The notes under the pieces: generated by a model
What the model saw: the letters and a program-made list of their open reading frames with translations, nothing else
Databases searched by the model: none
Told to the model about the DNA's origin: nothing
In this document: piece after piece, positions 1 through 6,286 of the stretch
Layout of the letters: each line of letters starts with the position of its first letter
Position numbering within the stretch: the first letter of the stretch is position 1
Program-made: the position numbers and the translations under genes
NCBI GenBank assembly: GCA_017532485.1
Contig: JAFXJE010000202.1
Span: 1 to 8,611 of the forward strand
Source: Peptococcaceae bacterium
Lineage (GTDB): Bacteria > Bacillota > Peptococcia > Peptococcales > Peptococcaceae
Length of the DNA: 8,611 bases
Reading direction: 5' to 3'

Positions 1-609
1 GATGCTTTCTTAGAATTAAGAGACCGTTATCCAGATATGGTAGCTAGTCTGCGTGAAGAAAATAGTTATAATATGGTAGAAATGTTGGTTAATAAAGAAA
101 TAGACTTGGGGATTGTAATGATTTCCAATTTGGAAGAAATGAGCTTTCAACAAGCCTTTGAAAAATATAACTTGCAATTTTACAAGTTGTTTGAAGATGA
201 GTTTCATTTTGTAGTTGGGAAGAAAAATCCTTTGTATGGCCGCGAAGTAGCAACTATGGAAGAAATGCTGCAGTATCCGTTTTTGACACGGCGTAAAATG
301 ATGAATGATTTTAATGAGAGTATGCTGCTGCGCTATAATAAAGATTTGCAGTTTATCCAGATTGATGACAGTGAAAGCTTTTTCAATTATTTAGTCAATT
401 CGCAGGCTGTAAGTGTTATGCCAAAATGTACTTTGTGGAAAAATAGTCATGCTTTGGGTGATGAACTTCGGGTCATTCAGCTTAAAGATTTTAAGTGGAC
501 AGCCAAACTGGGATGGATTTTCCCAAAAGATGAGCAATATTCTATCGAACTGGAAGAATTTGTTGAGCTATTAGAAGAAAAATATATGAGTTTAAATATA
601 CCTTGGTAA
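1..609 (+). CDS. LysR-family transcriptional regulator, effector-binding domain (5' part outside window)
   Basis: The frame is open from base 1, so this is the C-terminal 202 residues of a longer protein; the N-terminal winged helix-turn-helix lies off the left edge. The opening ELRDRYPDM, followed after about 25 residues by VNKEIDLGIVM, is the typical first strand/helix of the LysR substrate-binding domain (the family pattern has RYP, then lDlgiv). The second half (FHFVVGKKNPLYGR, then YPFLTRR) matches the second subdomain, and the ending is at normal length. LysR proteins bind a small effector and usually activate nearby genes. It is co-directional with, and separated by a terminator from, the metabolic cluster at 970-7234, whose promoter region carries LysR-like dyads, so it is the obvious candidate regulator. 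The effector cannot be inferred. The family call is firm, the target inferred. Confidence 0.88.
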   Translation, partial: DAFLELRDRYPDMVASLREENSYNMVEMLVNKEIDLGIVMISNLEEMSFQQAFEKYNLQFYKLFEDEFHFVVGKKNPLYGREVATMEEMLQYPFLTRRKMMNDFNESMLLRYNKDLQFIQIDDSESFFNYLVNSQAVSVMPKCTLWKNSHALGDELRVIQLKDFKWTAKLGWIFPKDEQYSIELEEFVELLEEKYMSLNIPW

Positions 610-623
610 TAAAAAAACAAAAA

Positions 624-682
624 CCTCTCAATCAAAGGTTAGCAAAGAAAAGATGCTAAACCTATTGGTTGAGAGGTTTTTT
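624..682 (+). terminator. Rho-independent terminator of the LysR gene
   Basis: The left arm CCTCTCAATCAAAGGTTAGCA (624-644, 21 bases with small mismatches to its partner) pairs with the right arm at 654-676 (TGCTAA then ACC, ending GTTGAGAGG), with a loop of about 9 bases and a T6 run at 677-682. It starts 14 bases after the LysR stop. An A-rich run precedes the left arm, so it may also work on the opposite strand. It isolates LysR transcription from the downstream cluster. Confidence 0.88.
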
Positions 683-762
683 CTGTTATAGTTGAAACCT
701 ATATAGCACATAAGGTTTTCCGTATTTTACAAAAAAATAAACAGGGTTTATAGTGTAAATAA

Positions 763-804
763 CGATAAGGTGAATTTATCGAATCGATAATCGTAAAGCG
801 ATTA
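763..804. promoter_or_regulatory. Clustered CGATAA/TTATCG dyads, candidate LysR operator
   Basis: Four copies of one half-site lie within 42 bases: CGATAA (763-768), TTATCG (776-781), CGATAA (785-790) and the one-mismatch CGATTA (799-804). They form three overlapping perfect dyads: CGATAA-N7-TTATCG (763-781), the 15-base palindrome TTATCGAATCGATAA (776-790) and TAATCG-N5-CGATTA (788-804). The first contains ATAA-N7-TTAT, which fits the T-N11-A pattern of LysR boxes (T766, A778). The cluster ends at the likely -35 element, the usual position for a LysR activator. The regulator in question is inferred from the neighbouring LysR gene. Confidence 0.55.
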
Positions 805-831
805 GCAGAAATAAGTTCGCGAGACTATAAA
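802..831 (+). promoter_or_regulatory. Possible sigma-70 promoter of the catabolic cluster
   Basis: TTAGCA (802-807, four of six matches to TTGACA), an 18-base spacer, then TATAAA (826-831, five of six matches to TATAAT). The poor -35 element touching the dyad cluster is what is expected of an activator-dependent promoter. A second TATAAA at 932-937 has no good -35 partner. The assignment rests on motif position only. Confidence 0.35.
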
Positions 832-955
832 ATAAAAAATATCATATATATTTACCGAAAATATAGGGGAGGGCAGAAAAAGTAAATTCGGGTTTGCTTA
901 AAAATCAAGGTTTTATCAAAAATTAACACAGTATAAAAAATTAATTTAAAAGTTT

Positions 956-960
956 AGGAG
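956..960 (+). promoter_or_regulatory. Ribosome binding site deciding the start of the small beta-rich protein
   Basis: AGGAG ends immediately before the first in-frame ATG (961), leaving no spacer, so that codon is unlikely to be used. It stands 9 bases before the ATG at 970, a normal distance, which makes 970 the likely start. Confidence 0.65.
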
Positions 961-969
961 ATGGCAATT

Positions 970-1290
970 ATGCATATGTTAACAGGTAAATGGAAAATCG
1001 TAGCAAAAACTCCATTAGGAGAAATGAATTTAGTAGCAGACTTCACAGCGGATGAAGCAAATTCTACATTTACAGGCAGTGTTTTTGATGAAGGCACTAA
1101 AAAAACTTATGAAGTTATGAACGGTGTTTTAAATGACCATCATATTTCTTATGATATGGTAATCAAATTTGGTTTAGTACCATTTAACTTCCACTTAGAA
1201 GGTGACTTTACTGATGATGGGAAATGCACAGGTGAAGGTAAAGCATTAAAAATGGAAGGTACCTACGAAGGTTATAAATTAGCAGAATAG
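970..1290 (+). CDS. Small beta-rich protein of unknown function, first gene of the cluster
   Basis: 106 residues from the ATG favoured by the Shine-Dalgarno spacing (an in-frame ATG at 961 would add three residues). There is no signal peptide, membrane segment or cysteine cluster. Short alternating hydrophobic/polar stretches separated by Gly/Asp turns suggest a small all-beta barrel: GKWKIVAKTPLGE near the N-terminus, FTGSVFDEG, ISYDMVIKFG, FHLEGDF, and a terminal GTYEGYKL. The G-W-(x)-TP-(M/L)-GE opening and the repeated G-x-F/G-x-Y elements recall small lipocalin-like stand-alone proteins often found beside oxidoreductases or acyl-CoA enzymes in anaerobes; that resemblance is from memory and carries no assigned function. 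It leads an apparent operon 41 bases before the symporter gene, so binding of the pathway substrate or a helper role is possible, but this is a guess. Confidence 0.75.
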   Translation: MHMLTGKWKIVAKTPLGEMNLVADFTADEANSTFTGSVFDEGTKKTYEVMNGVLNDHHISYDMVIKFGLVPFNFHLEGDFTDDGKCTGEGKALKMEGTYEGYKLAE

Positions 1291-1331
1291 TACCTGACTA
1301 ATTATAGCTTGGTTAGATTGGGGGAAGAAAT

Positions 1332-2756
1332 ATGGCATCAAATTACAATTTGTGGGACTATTCAGTTTGGGAATTTGTCATTGCAATTACAATTTTGATG
1401 ACCGGGATGATTGTTGCTAACGCAATGATTCGTTTAATCAAACCTTTGCGTAATTTATTAATTCCCGGTTCTGTATTAGGTGGCTTTATTCTGTTCTTTG
1501 CTTTTTCTGCTTATAAAGCAGCTACCGGCGAAACTTTGGTTGATACTTCTACTTTAGAATTATTGACTTATCACGGTTTGGGCTTAGGCTGCACAGCAGT
1601 AGCTTTGAAAACAGAAAAACATTCTGGCAGAAAACATGCACAAAGAGATATTTTTAACTCCTCGTTAGTGACAACTTCTTCTTATATTGTGCAGGCATTA
1701 GTAGGTTTAAGTGTAAGCTTTGCTTTATCTTTTGTTTTGTTAGATGTATGGCCAGCTTCTGGTATGTTGGTACCAATGGGCTTTGGTCAAGGTCCTGGGC
1801 AAGCCTATAACTGGGGTCATACTTATGAAATGAGCTGGGGCTTTACAAACGGCACTAGCTATGGTTTAAGTGTTGCTTCTCTTGGTTTCGTAGCTTGTTC
1901 CATCGGGGGCGTAATTTATCTGAACTTGATGCGTGTAAAAGGCAATTTAAAAGCAGTTTGCCGTGTTGGTGATGATGTGGAAGATGATTTGTGTCCTGAA
2001 GATGTATCAGGTCCAAACGAAGTTCCATTGTCTGACTCTTTAGACAAATTGACAGTAGAAATGGCATTGGTATTTATCACTTACTTTATTGCTTTTGGTT
2101 TAACTTATATTTTGAGTGGCTTGTGTGACCGTTCTGGTATGGATTTGTTGATTAGTACCGTAAAACCATTATTGTGGGGCTTCAACTTTATCTTTGCTGC
2201 TTTAGCAGGTGTAATTACAAAAGCAGTTTTGAGTTTCCTCGGCAAAAACAACTTGGTTGAAAAACAATATGTCAACAATATGTTTATGGACCGTATTTCC
2301 GGTTTATTCTTTGACATTATGATTGTTGCTTCTATCGCAGCAATCAACTTAAGTGCTTTCAAAGAACAATCTTTCGTTATTCCGTTAATTGTAGGCTGCT
2401 TATTGGCAACCTTGGCTACTTACTTCTATGTAGACCATGTAACAAAAATCTTGTTCCCTACTTACAGCGAAGAATCTTTCTTATCTCTGTATGGGATGTT
2501 AACAGGGGTAGTTGGTACCGGTATTATCTTACTGCGTCAGATTGACCCTAAATTGGAAACACCTGCAAGTACAAACTTGGTATTCCAAACCTTGTGGGCT
2601 TGCTTAACAGGTTTCCCACTCTTACTGCTGATGGGCTTTGTACCACGTTCTACAGGTTGGATTGTGGCAGCCTTAGGTATCTTTGCAGTAATGTTCCTTG
2701 TCTTCTACGGCTGGATTCGCTTGGCTGGCAAGAAAGTTGCAAGAGACGGCGAGTAA
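1332..2756 (+). CDS. GltS-family sodium-coupled carboxylate symporter
   Basis: 474 residues, strongly hydrophobic, with about ten to twelve membrane segments and a hydrophilic central loop (about residues 200-238). The GltS fold is recognisable in two related halves. The first half carries the re-entrant-like glycine motif GFGQGPGQAYNWG (150-162). The second half carries GMLTGVVGTGIILLRQIDP (388-406), matching the G-T-G then LLR-x-DP signature of glutamate:sodium symporters. E. coli GltS has about 400 residues; this protein is longer, mainly at the N-terminus and the central loop. GGGGGA at 1320-1325 lies about 6 bases before the ATG. It sits between the small protein and the ThDP enzymes, so it probably imports the anionic substrate of this cluster. 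The cargo need not be glutamate, since nothing downstream is a glutamate enzyme. Family confident, substrate unknown. Confidence 0.85.
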   Translation: MASNYNLWDYSVWEFVIAITILMTGMIVANAMIRLIKPLRNLLIPGSVLGGFILFFAFSAYKAATGETLVDTSTLELLTYHGLGLGCTAVALKTEKHSGRKHAQRDIFNSSLVTTSSYIVQALVGLSVSFALSFVLLDVWPASGMLVPMGFGQGPGQAYNWGHTYEMSWGFTNGTSYGLSVASLGFVACSIGGVIYLNLMRVKGNLKAVCRVGDDVEDDLCPEDVSGPNEVPLSDSLDKLTVEMALVFITYFIAFGLTYILSGLCDRSGMDLLISTVKPLLWGFNFIFAALAGVITKAVLSFLGKNNLVEKQYVNNMFMDRISGLFFDIMIVASIAAINLSAFKEQSFVIPLIVGCLLATLATYFYVDHVTKILFPTYSEESFLSLYGMLTGVVGTGIILLRQIDPKLETPASTNLVFQTLWACLTGFPLLLLMGFVPRSTGWIVAALGIFAVMFLVFYGWIRLAGKKVARDGE

Positions 2757-2809
2757 TTTAAGTTAAGTAAATAAATAAAAATATATACAAATTAAAAGGA
2801 GATGCTATT

Positions 2810-4549
2810 ATGCAAAAACAAAAAATGACAGCTTCTGAAGCGATTTGCGAAACATTAGTTGCAGAAGGTATTGACCATGTAACTGGTATCGTAGGTTCTG
2901 CTTTTATGGATTTATTAGACTTGTTCCCAACAGCGGGTATCCGTTTCATTCCAGTTCGTCACGAACAAAGTGCTGCGCACATGGAAGATGCTTATTCCAG
3001 AATTAGTGGTAAAGCTGGTGTATGTATCGGTCAAAACGGCCCTGGTATCACCAACATGGTAACATCTGTTGCTGCTGCTAACATGGGTCATACACCAATG
3101 GTAGTTATCTGCCCATCTGCTGGTACAAAAACTGTAGGTTGGGACGGCTTCCAAGAATGTGATACAGTAGGCGTATTCAAACCAATCACAAAAGGTACAG
3201 TTCGCATTCCTCATCCATCCAGAGCAGCTGACTGCACAAGAACAGCATTCAGAATGGCTTATGCTTTAAGAGGTCCAGTATTATTAGATGTTCCTCGTGA
3301 CTACTTCTACGGTGAAGTTGAAGACTACATCTTAGAACCACATCAATATAGAGTTGATGATAGAGGCTGTGGTTCTCCAGAATCTTTAGATAAAGCTGCA
3401 GAATTATTCTCCAAAGCTGAAAGACCAGTAATCATTTCCGGTCGTGGTGTTGTTGACACAGATTGCCAAAACATCGTAGCTGAAATCGCTGAATTAATGA
3501 CAGCACCAGTTGCTTGCACTTACTTGCATAACGATGCTTTCCCAGCTGATCATCCATTATGGATGGGTCCAATTGGTTACATGGGTTCTAAAGCTGCTAT
3601 GAATACTGTAGCTGAAGCAGATGTAATCTTAGCTATCGGTACTCGTTTATCCGTATTCGGTACAACACCACAATACGATATCGACTACTTCCCAGAAACA
3701 GCTAAAATCATTCAAATCGATATCAACCCATTAAACATTGCACGTACACATCCAGTAGAAGTTGGTATCATTGGTGACGCTAAAGCAGCATCTATCGAAT
3801 TATTAGCAAGATTAAAAGCATTAGTTGGTGACAAAGCACCAGTTCAAGAAAGATTAGACATGGTAAAAGAACGTGTAGCTGCATTCGATAAAGAAATCGA
3901 AGATTTAGCTATGGAACCAGGTACACCAATGAACCCACGTCGTGTATTATACGAAATTGCAAAAGTATTACCAAAAAATGCAATCGTATGTACAGATATC
4001 GGTAATGTAGCATCTACAGAAAACAGCTACTTGAAATGCTACGAAGGTAAAAAACACATTGCTGCATTAACCTTTGGTAACACAGGTTTCTCCTACCCAG
4101 CAGGTTTAGGTGCTAAATTAGCTGCTCCTGACTGCCCGGTAATCAACATCGTTGGTGATGGTGCTTGGGGTATGAGCTTACATGAAGTAAGTACAGCAGT
4201 ACAAGAAAACATTCCAACAATCTCTTGCGTATTCCACAACACAGCATGGTGCGCTGAAAAGAGAAATCAAATTGACTTCTACAACAACCGTTTCGTAGGT
4301 TGCGATATCGAAGCACCAGACTTCGCAGAAGTCGCTAAATCTATGGGTGCTCATGGCGTACGCGTTAGCACACCAGAAGAAGTTGGTCCAGCAATTTTAG
4401 ATGCAATTGCCTTAAACAAACCAACTGTAATCCAATTCGACGTTGACGGCACTCAATTAGCTCCTCCATTCAGAAAAGATGCATTGAACTTGCCTGTTCG
4501 TCACTTAGAAAAATATGCTCACTTAGATTACAGAAACTGGGATAAATAA
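2810..4549 (+). CDS. xsc: ThDP-dependent enzyme, sulfoacetaldehyde acetyltransferase (Xsc) homologue
   Basis: 579 residues with the three ThDP-enzyme domains in order: pyrimidine-binding (about 1-170) with catalytic Glu52 in VRHEQSAAHM, the central domain (about 190-340), and diphosphate-binding (about 375-550) with GDGAWGMS (449-456) and Asn477 of the metal motif. Several stretches match my memory of Xsc rather than acetolactate synthase: GIVGSAFMDLLDLFP, AHMEDAY, QNGPGITN, RDYFYGE, YLHNDAFPADHPLW, GYMGSKAAM, TDIGN, FHNTAW followed by EKRNQIDFYNNRFVG, and the tail FRKDALNLPVRHLEKY. Xsc (usually near 590 residues) converts sulfoacetaldehyde plus phosphate to acetyl phosphate and sulfite in the cytoplasm. 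AAAGGAG (2795-2801) is 8 bases before the ATG. Leucine codons are overwhelmingly TTA, suggesting strong expression bias. No Pta or sulfite exporter is in view, so a different aldehyde or 2-oxoacid substrate remains possible. Family placement is good; exact substrate is inferred. Confidence 0.78.
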   Translation: MQKQKMTASEAICETLVAEGIDHVTGIVGSAFMDLLDLFPTAGIRFIPVRHEQSAAHMEDAYSRISGKAGVCIGQNGPGITNMVTSVAAANMGHTPMVVICPSAGTKTVGWDGFQECDTVGVFKPITKGTVRIPHPSRAADCTRTAFRMAYALRGPVLLDVPRDYFYGEVEDYILEPHQYRVDDRGCGSPESLDKAAELFSKAERPVIISGRGVVDTDCQNIVAEIAELMTAPVACTYLHNDAFPADHPLWMGPIGYMGSKAAMNTVAEADVILAIGTRLSVFGTTPQYDIDYFPETAKIIQIDINPLNIARTHPVEVGIIGDAKAASIELLARLKALVGDKAPVQERLDMVKERVAAFDKEIEDLAMEPGTPMNPRRVLYEIAKVLPKNAIVCTDIGNVASTENSYLKCYEGKKHIAALTFGNTGFSYPAGLGAKLAAPDCPVINIVGDGAWGMSLHEVSTAVQENIPTISCVFHNTAWCAEKRNQIDFYNNRFVGCDIEAPDFAEVAKSMGAHGVRVSTPEEVGPAILDAIALNKPTVIQFDVDGTQLAPPFRKDALNLPVRHLEKYAHLDYRNWDK

Positions 4550-4567
4550 GAATAAAATCTAATACTT

Positions 4568-4595
4568 CTAGTCGGTACCTTTGGGTACCGACTAG
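4568..4595 (+). promoter_or_regulatory. Strong intercistronic hairpin between the two ThDP genes
   Basis: CTAGTCGGTACC (4568-4579) and GGTACCGACTAG (4584-4595) form a perfect 12-bp stem closed by the loop TTTG. G-rich sequence, not a T-run, follows, so it is not a normal intrinsic terminator. It begins 18 bases after the stop of the Xsc homologue and may act as an mRNA stability or processing element that sets the ratio of the flanking proteins. Confidence 0.7.
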
Positions 4596-4598
4596 GGG

Positions 4599-4612
4599 GT
4601 TATTTCGATAAC
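4599..4612 (+). promoter_or_regulatory. Small TTCG-loop hairpin before the second ThDP gene
   Basis: GTTAT (4599-4603), loop TTCG, ATAAC (4608-4612) form a 5-bp stem stacked only 3 bases after the larger hairpin. It ends 4 bases before the AGGAGG ribosome binding site (4617-4622) of the next gene, leaving that site unpaired. The stem is short and A/T-rich, so its role is uncertain. Confidence 0.45.
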
Positions 4613-4630
4613 AATTAGGAGGAAAAGAAA

Positions 4631-6274
4631 ATGGCACTGGTTAATGGTGGTAAATTAATCGAAAAAGTCTTCTCTAAAGAAGGCGTAAAATATATCTTTG
4701 GTATTCCAGGTGGTCACATCTATCCAATGATGGAAGCTTGTGAAGAAGCTGGTATTAAATTTATCGGCGTTCGTAACGAAATGAATGCTGCATTTATGGC
4801 AGAAGGTTGGGCTTTTGCTACTGGTAAACCTGGTGTTTGCACAGGTACAGCTGGTCCTGGTGCAACTAACATGGTTACAGGCGTTGCTAACGCTTATTGC
4901 AACCAAGCACCTATGATTTGCGTTGGTGGTAAAGCTAGAGTATCCGAATACGAAAGCAACCAATTACAAGACTTCAACACAATGGATGTTTTCAAAGCTT
5001 GCAGCAAATATGCAAGACAAATTCCAGACGGTGCAAGAATTCCTGAATACTTCGGCAGAGCTTTTGCTGAAGCAAGAAGAAACACTCCTGGTCCTGTATA
5101 TGTAGAAATTCCTAGAGATAAAGTAGAAGCTGCTATCTATGATGAAGATACAGTTTATTTACAAGAAACATGGCAATGCGAAACTAGACCTGCAGCAGCA
5201 GCTAGTGATATCGCCAAAGCTGTAGAAATGATTAACAATGCTAAAACTCCTATTGCTATCGTTGGCTCTGGTGCATTCTGGTCTGACGCTGCAGAAGAAG
5301 TAACAGCATTTATCGAAAAAGCTAACATTCCTGTATTTACAAGAAATGCTGCTCGTGGTTTAGTTCCTGACTATCATCCATTAGCAATGTGCATCGGTTC
5401 TGACAAACATCCAGTATGTGCAGCAGCTATCGAAAATTCTGACTTAATCATCATGATTGGTACTCGTACTGGTTATACTTTATCTAAAGAAGCATTCCCA
5501 GCTGGTGCTAACATCTTAAGAATTGATATCAATGGTGCGGCTATTTCTGACCAATTAGATATTAAATTAGGCTTAGTTGGTGACGCTAAAACAATCGTTG
5601 CTCAATTAACAGAAGCTATGGCTCCTGCTGACCACAGCGAATGGGTTGGTCAATTAGTTGAATCTCGTGACGCTATGATTGGCTTTATGGGTCAAGCTTT
5701 CACAAGCCCACAAGTGCCAATTCATCCATTAAGATTATGCTATGAATTAAGACAACGCATCGATAAAGATACAATCATCGTTATCGATGGTGGTGACACA
5801 GCTTCTTGGGGTAATATGTTGTTACCTGCAATGGGCCCTGGTCAAATGTTAACAATTGCTACAGGTAGTTTTGGTCCTTTAGGTGTAGGTGTTCCTTACG
5901 CTATGGCTGCTAAATTAGCTCATCCAGACAAAAAAGTTATCTTGTTAACAGGTGACGGTGCATTCGGTTATGGTGCAAGTGAATTAGATACAATGATGCG
6001 TTATGGTATTAATATTACAACTGTAATCTTAAATGACGCTTGCTGGGGTATGATTAAAAACTCCGAAGCAAAACGCAGCGGTGAAGATAAAGAATTCGTA
6101 GGTTTATACTTAAGAGAAACTCACTACGAAAAATTTGCTGAAGCTGTTGGTGGTTACGGTGAATTTGTAACTCAGCCAGAAGATATCGGTCCAGCAATTG
6201 ACCGTGCTTTAGCTCAAGATAAACCATCTATCGTTAACGTTATGACTGATGTTAAAATCGGTTTTGCATTCTAG
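4631..6274 (+). CDS. ThDP-dependent enzyme of the acetolactate synthase / 2-hydroxyacyl-CoA lyase type
   Basis: 547 residues with the full three-domain ThDP architecture: pyrimidine-binding domain (about 1-170) with catalytic Glu50 in VRNEMNAAFMAEGWA and the TAGPGATNMVTG motif (73-84), central domain (about 190-330) with GTRTGY and ILRIDIN, and diphosphate-binding domain (about 370-540) with GDGAFGYG (441-448) and Asn468 closing the metal motif. It differs clearly from the preceding Xsc homologue and lacks the Xsc tail. The sequence FGPLGVGVPYAMAAK before the GDG motif and ELDTMMRYGI after it recall oxalyl-CoA decarboxylase, 2-hydroxyacyl-CoA lyase and generic acetolactate synthase-like enzymes. 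No small regulatory subunit (IlvN-like) accompanies it, and no other branched-chain gene is present, so biosynthetic acetolactate synthase is unlikely. Decarboxylation of a 2-oxoacid or acyloin/CoA-type lyase chemistry is the expected role. AGGAGG is 8 bases before the ATG. The next gene follows after 12 bases. Confidence 0.8.
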   Translation: MALVNGGKLIEKVFSKEGVKYIFGIPGGHIYPMMEACEEAGIKFIGVRNEMNAAFMAEGWAFATGKPGVCTGTAGPGATNMVTGVANAYCNQAPMICVGGKARVSEYESNQLQDFNTMDVFKACSKYARQIPDGARIPEYFGRAFAEARRNTPGPVYVEIPRDKVEAAIYDEDTVYLQETWQCETRPAAAASDIAKAVEMINNAKTPIAIVGSGAFWSDAAEEVTAFIEKANIPVFTRNAARGLVPDYHPLAMCIGSDKHPVCAAAIENSDLIIMIGTRTGYTLSKEAFPAGANILRIDINGAAISDQLDIKLGLVGDAKTIVAQLTEAMAPADHSEWVGQLVESRDAMIGFMGQAFTSPQVPIHPLRLCYELRQRIDKDTIIVIDGGDTASWGNMLLPAMGPGQMLTIATGSFGPLGVGVPYAMAAKLAHPDKKVILLTGDGAFGYGASELDTMMRYGINITTVILNDACWGMIKNSEAKRSGEDKEFVGLYLRETHYEKFAEAVGGYGEFVTQPEDIGPAIDRALAQDKPSIVNVMTDVKIGFAF

Positions 6275-6286
6275 GAGGCGACATCA

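Larger units (their letters stand above)
610..969. other. Regulatory intergenic region between LysR gene and catabolic cluster
   Basis: About 360 bases without a convincing gene. From left to right it holds the terminator of the LysR gene (624-682), a short AT-rich stretch with an 8-bp palindrome CTATATAG (699-706) flanked by AAACCT/AGGTTT (695-700, 713-718), a dense cluster of CGATAA half-sites (763-804), a possible sigma-70 promoter (802-831), and an A-rich leader of about 120 bases ending in the ribosome binding site at 956-960. A purine-rich GGGGAGGG near 866-873 resembles a Shine-Dalgarno sequence but no start codon follows at a usable distance. I see no known riboswitch core. Confidence 0.6.

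Noticed and set aside
838..955. Riboswitch or leader peptide in the 5' leader of the cluster
   Set aside because: No recognisable aptamer core, no strong hairpin and no start codon at a usable distance from the GGGGAGGG sequence near 866.
961..969. ATG at 961 as the start of the small beta-rich protein
   Set aside because: The AGGAG sequence ends at the base before it, leaving no spacer; the ATG at 970 has a normal 9-base spacing.
1855..2362. Minus-strand frames of 70 and 85 codons inside the symporter gene
   Set aside because: Antisense to conserved membrane segments, without ribosome binding sites.
2915..3214. Minus-strand open frame of 99 codons inside the Xsc homologue
   Set aside because: Antisense to a well-conserved ThDP enzyme; its protein has low-complexity Cys/Ser/Thr-rich composition with no recognisable domain and no ribosome binding site.
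4568..4595. Intrinsic terminator between the two ThDP genes
   Set aside because: The stem is excellent but is followed by G-rich sequence with no T-run, so normal termination is not expected.
4655..4963. Minus-strand open frame of 102 codons inside the second ThDP gene
   Set aside because: Shadow of the codon bias of the coding strand; composition is unlike a real protein and no start signal is present.
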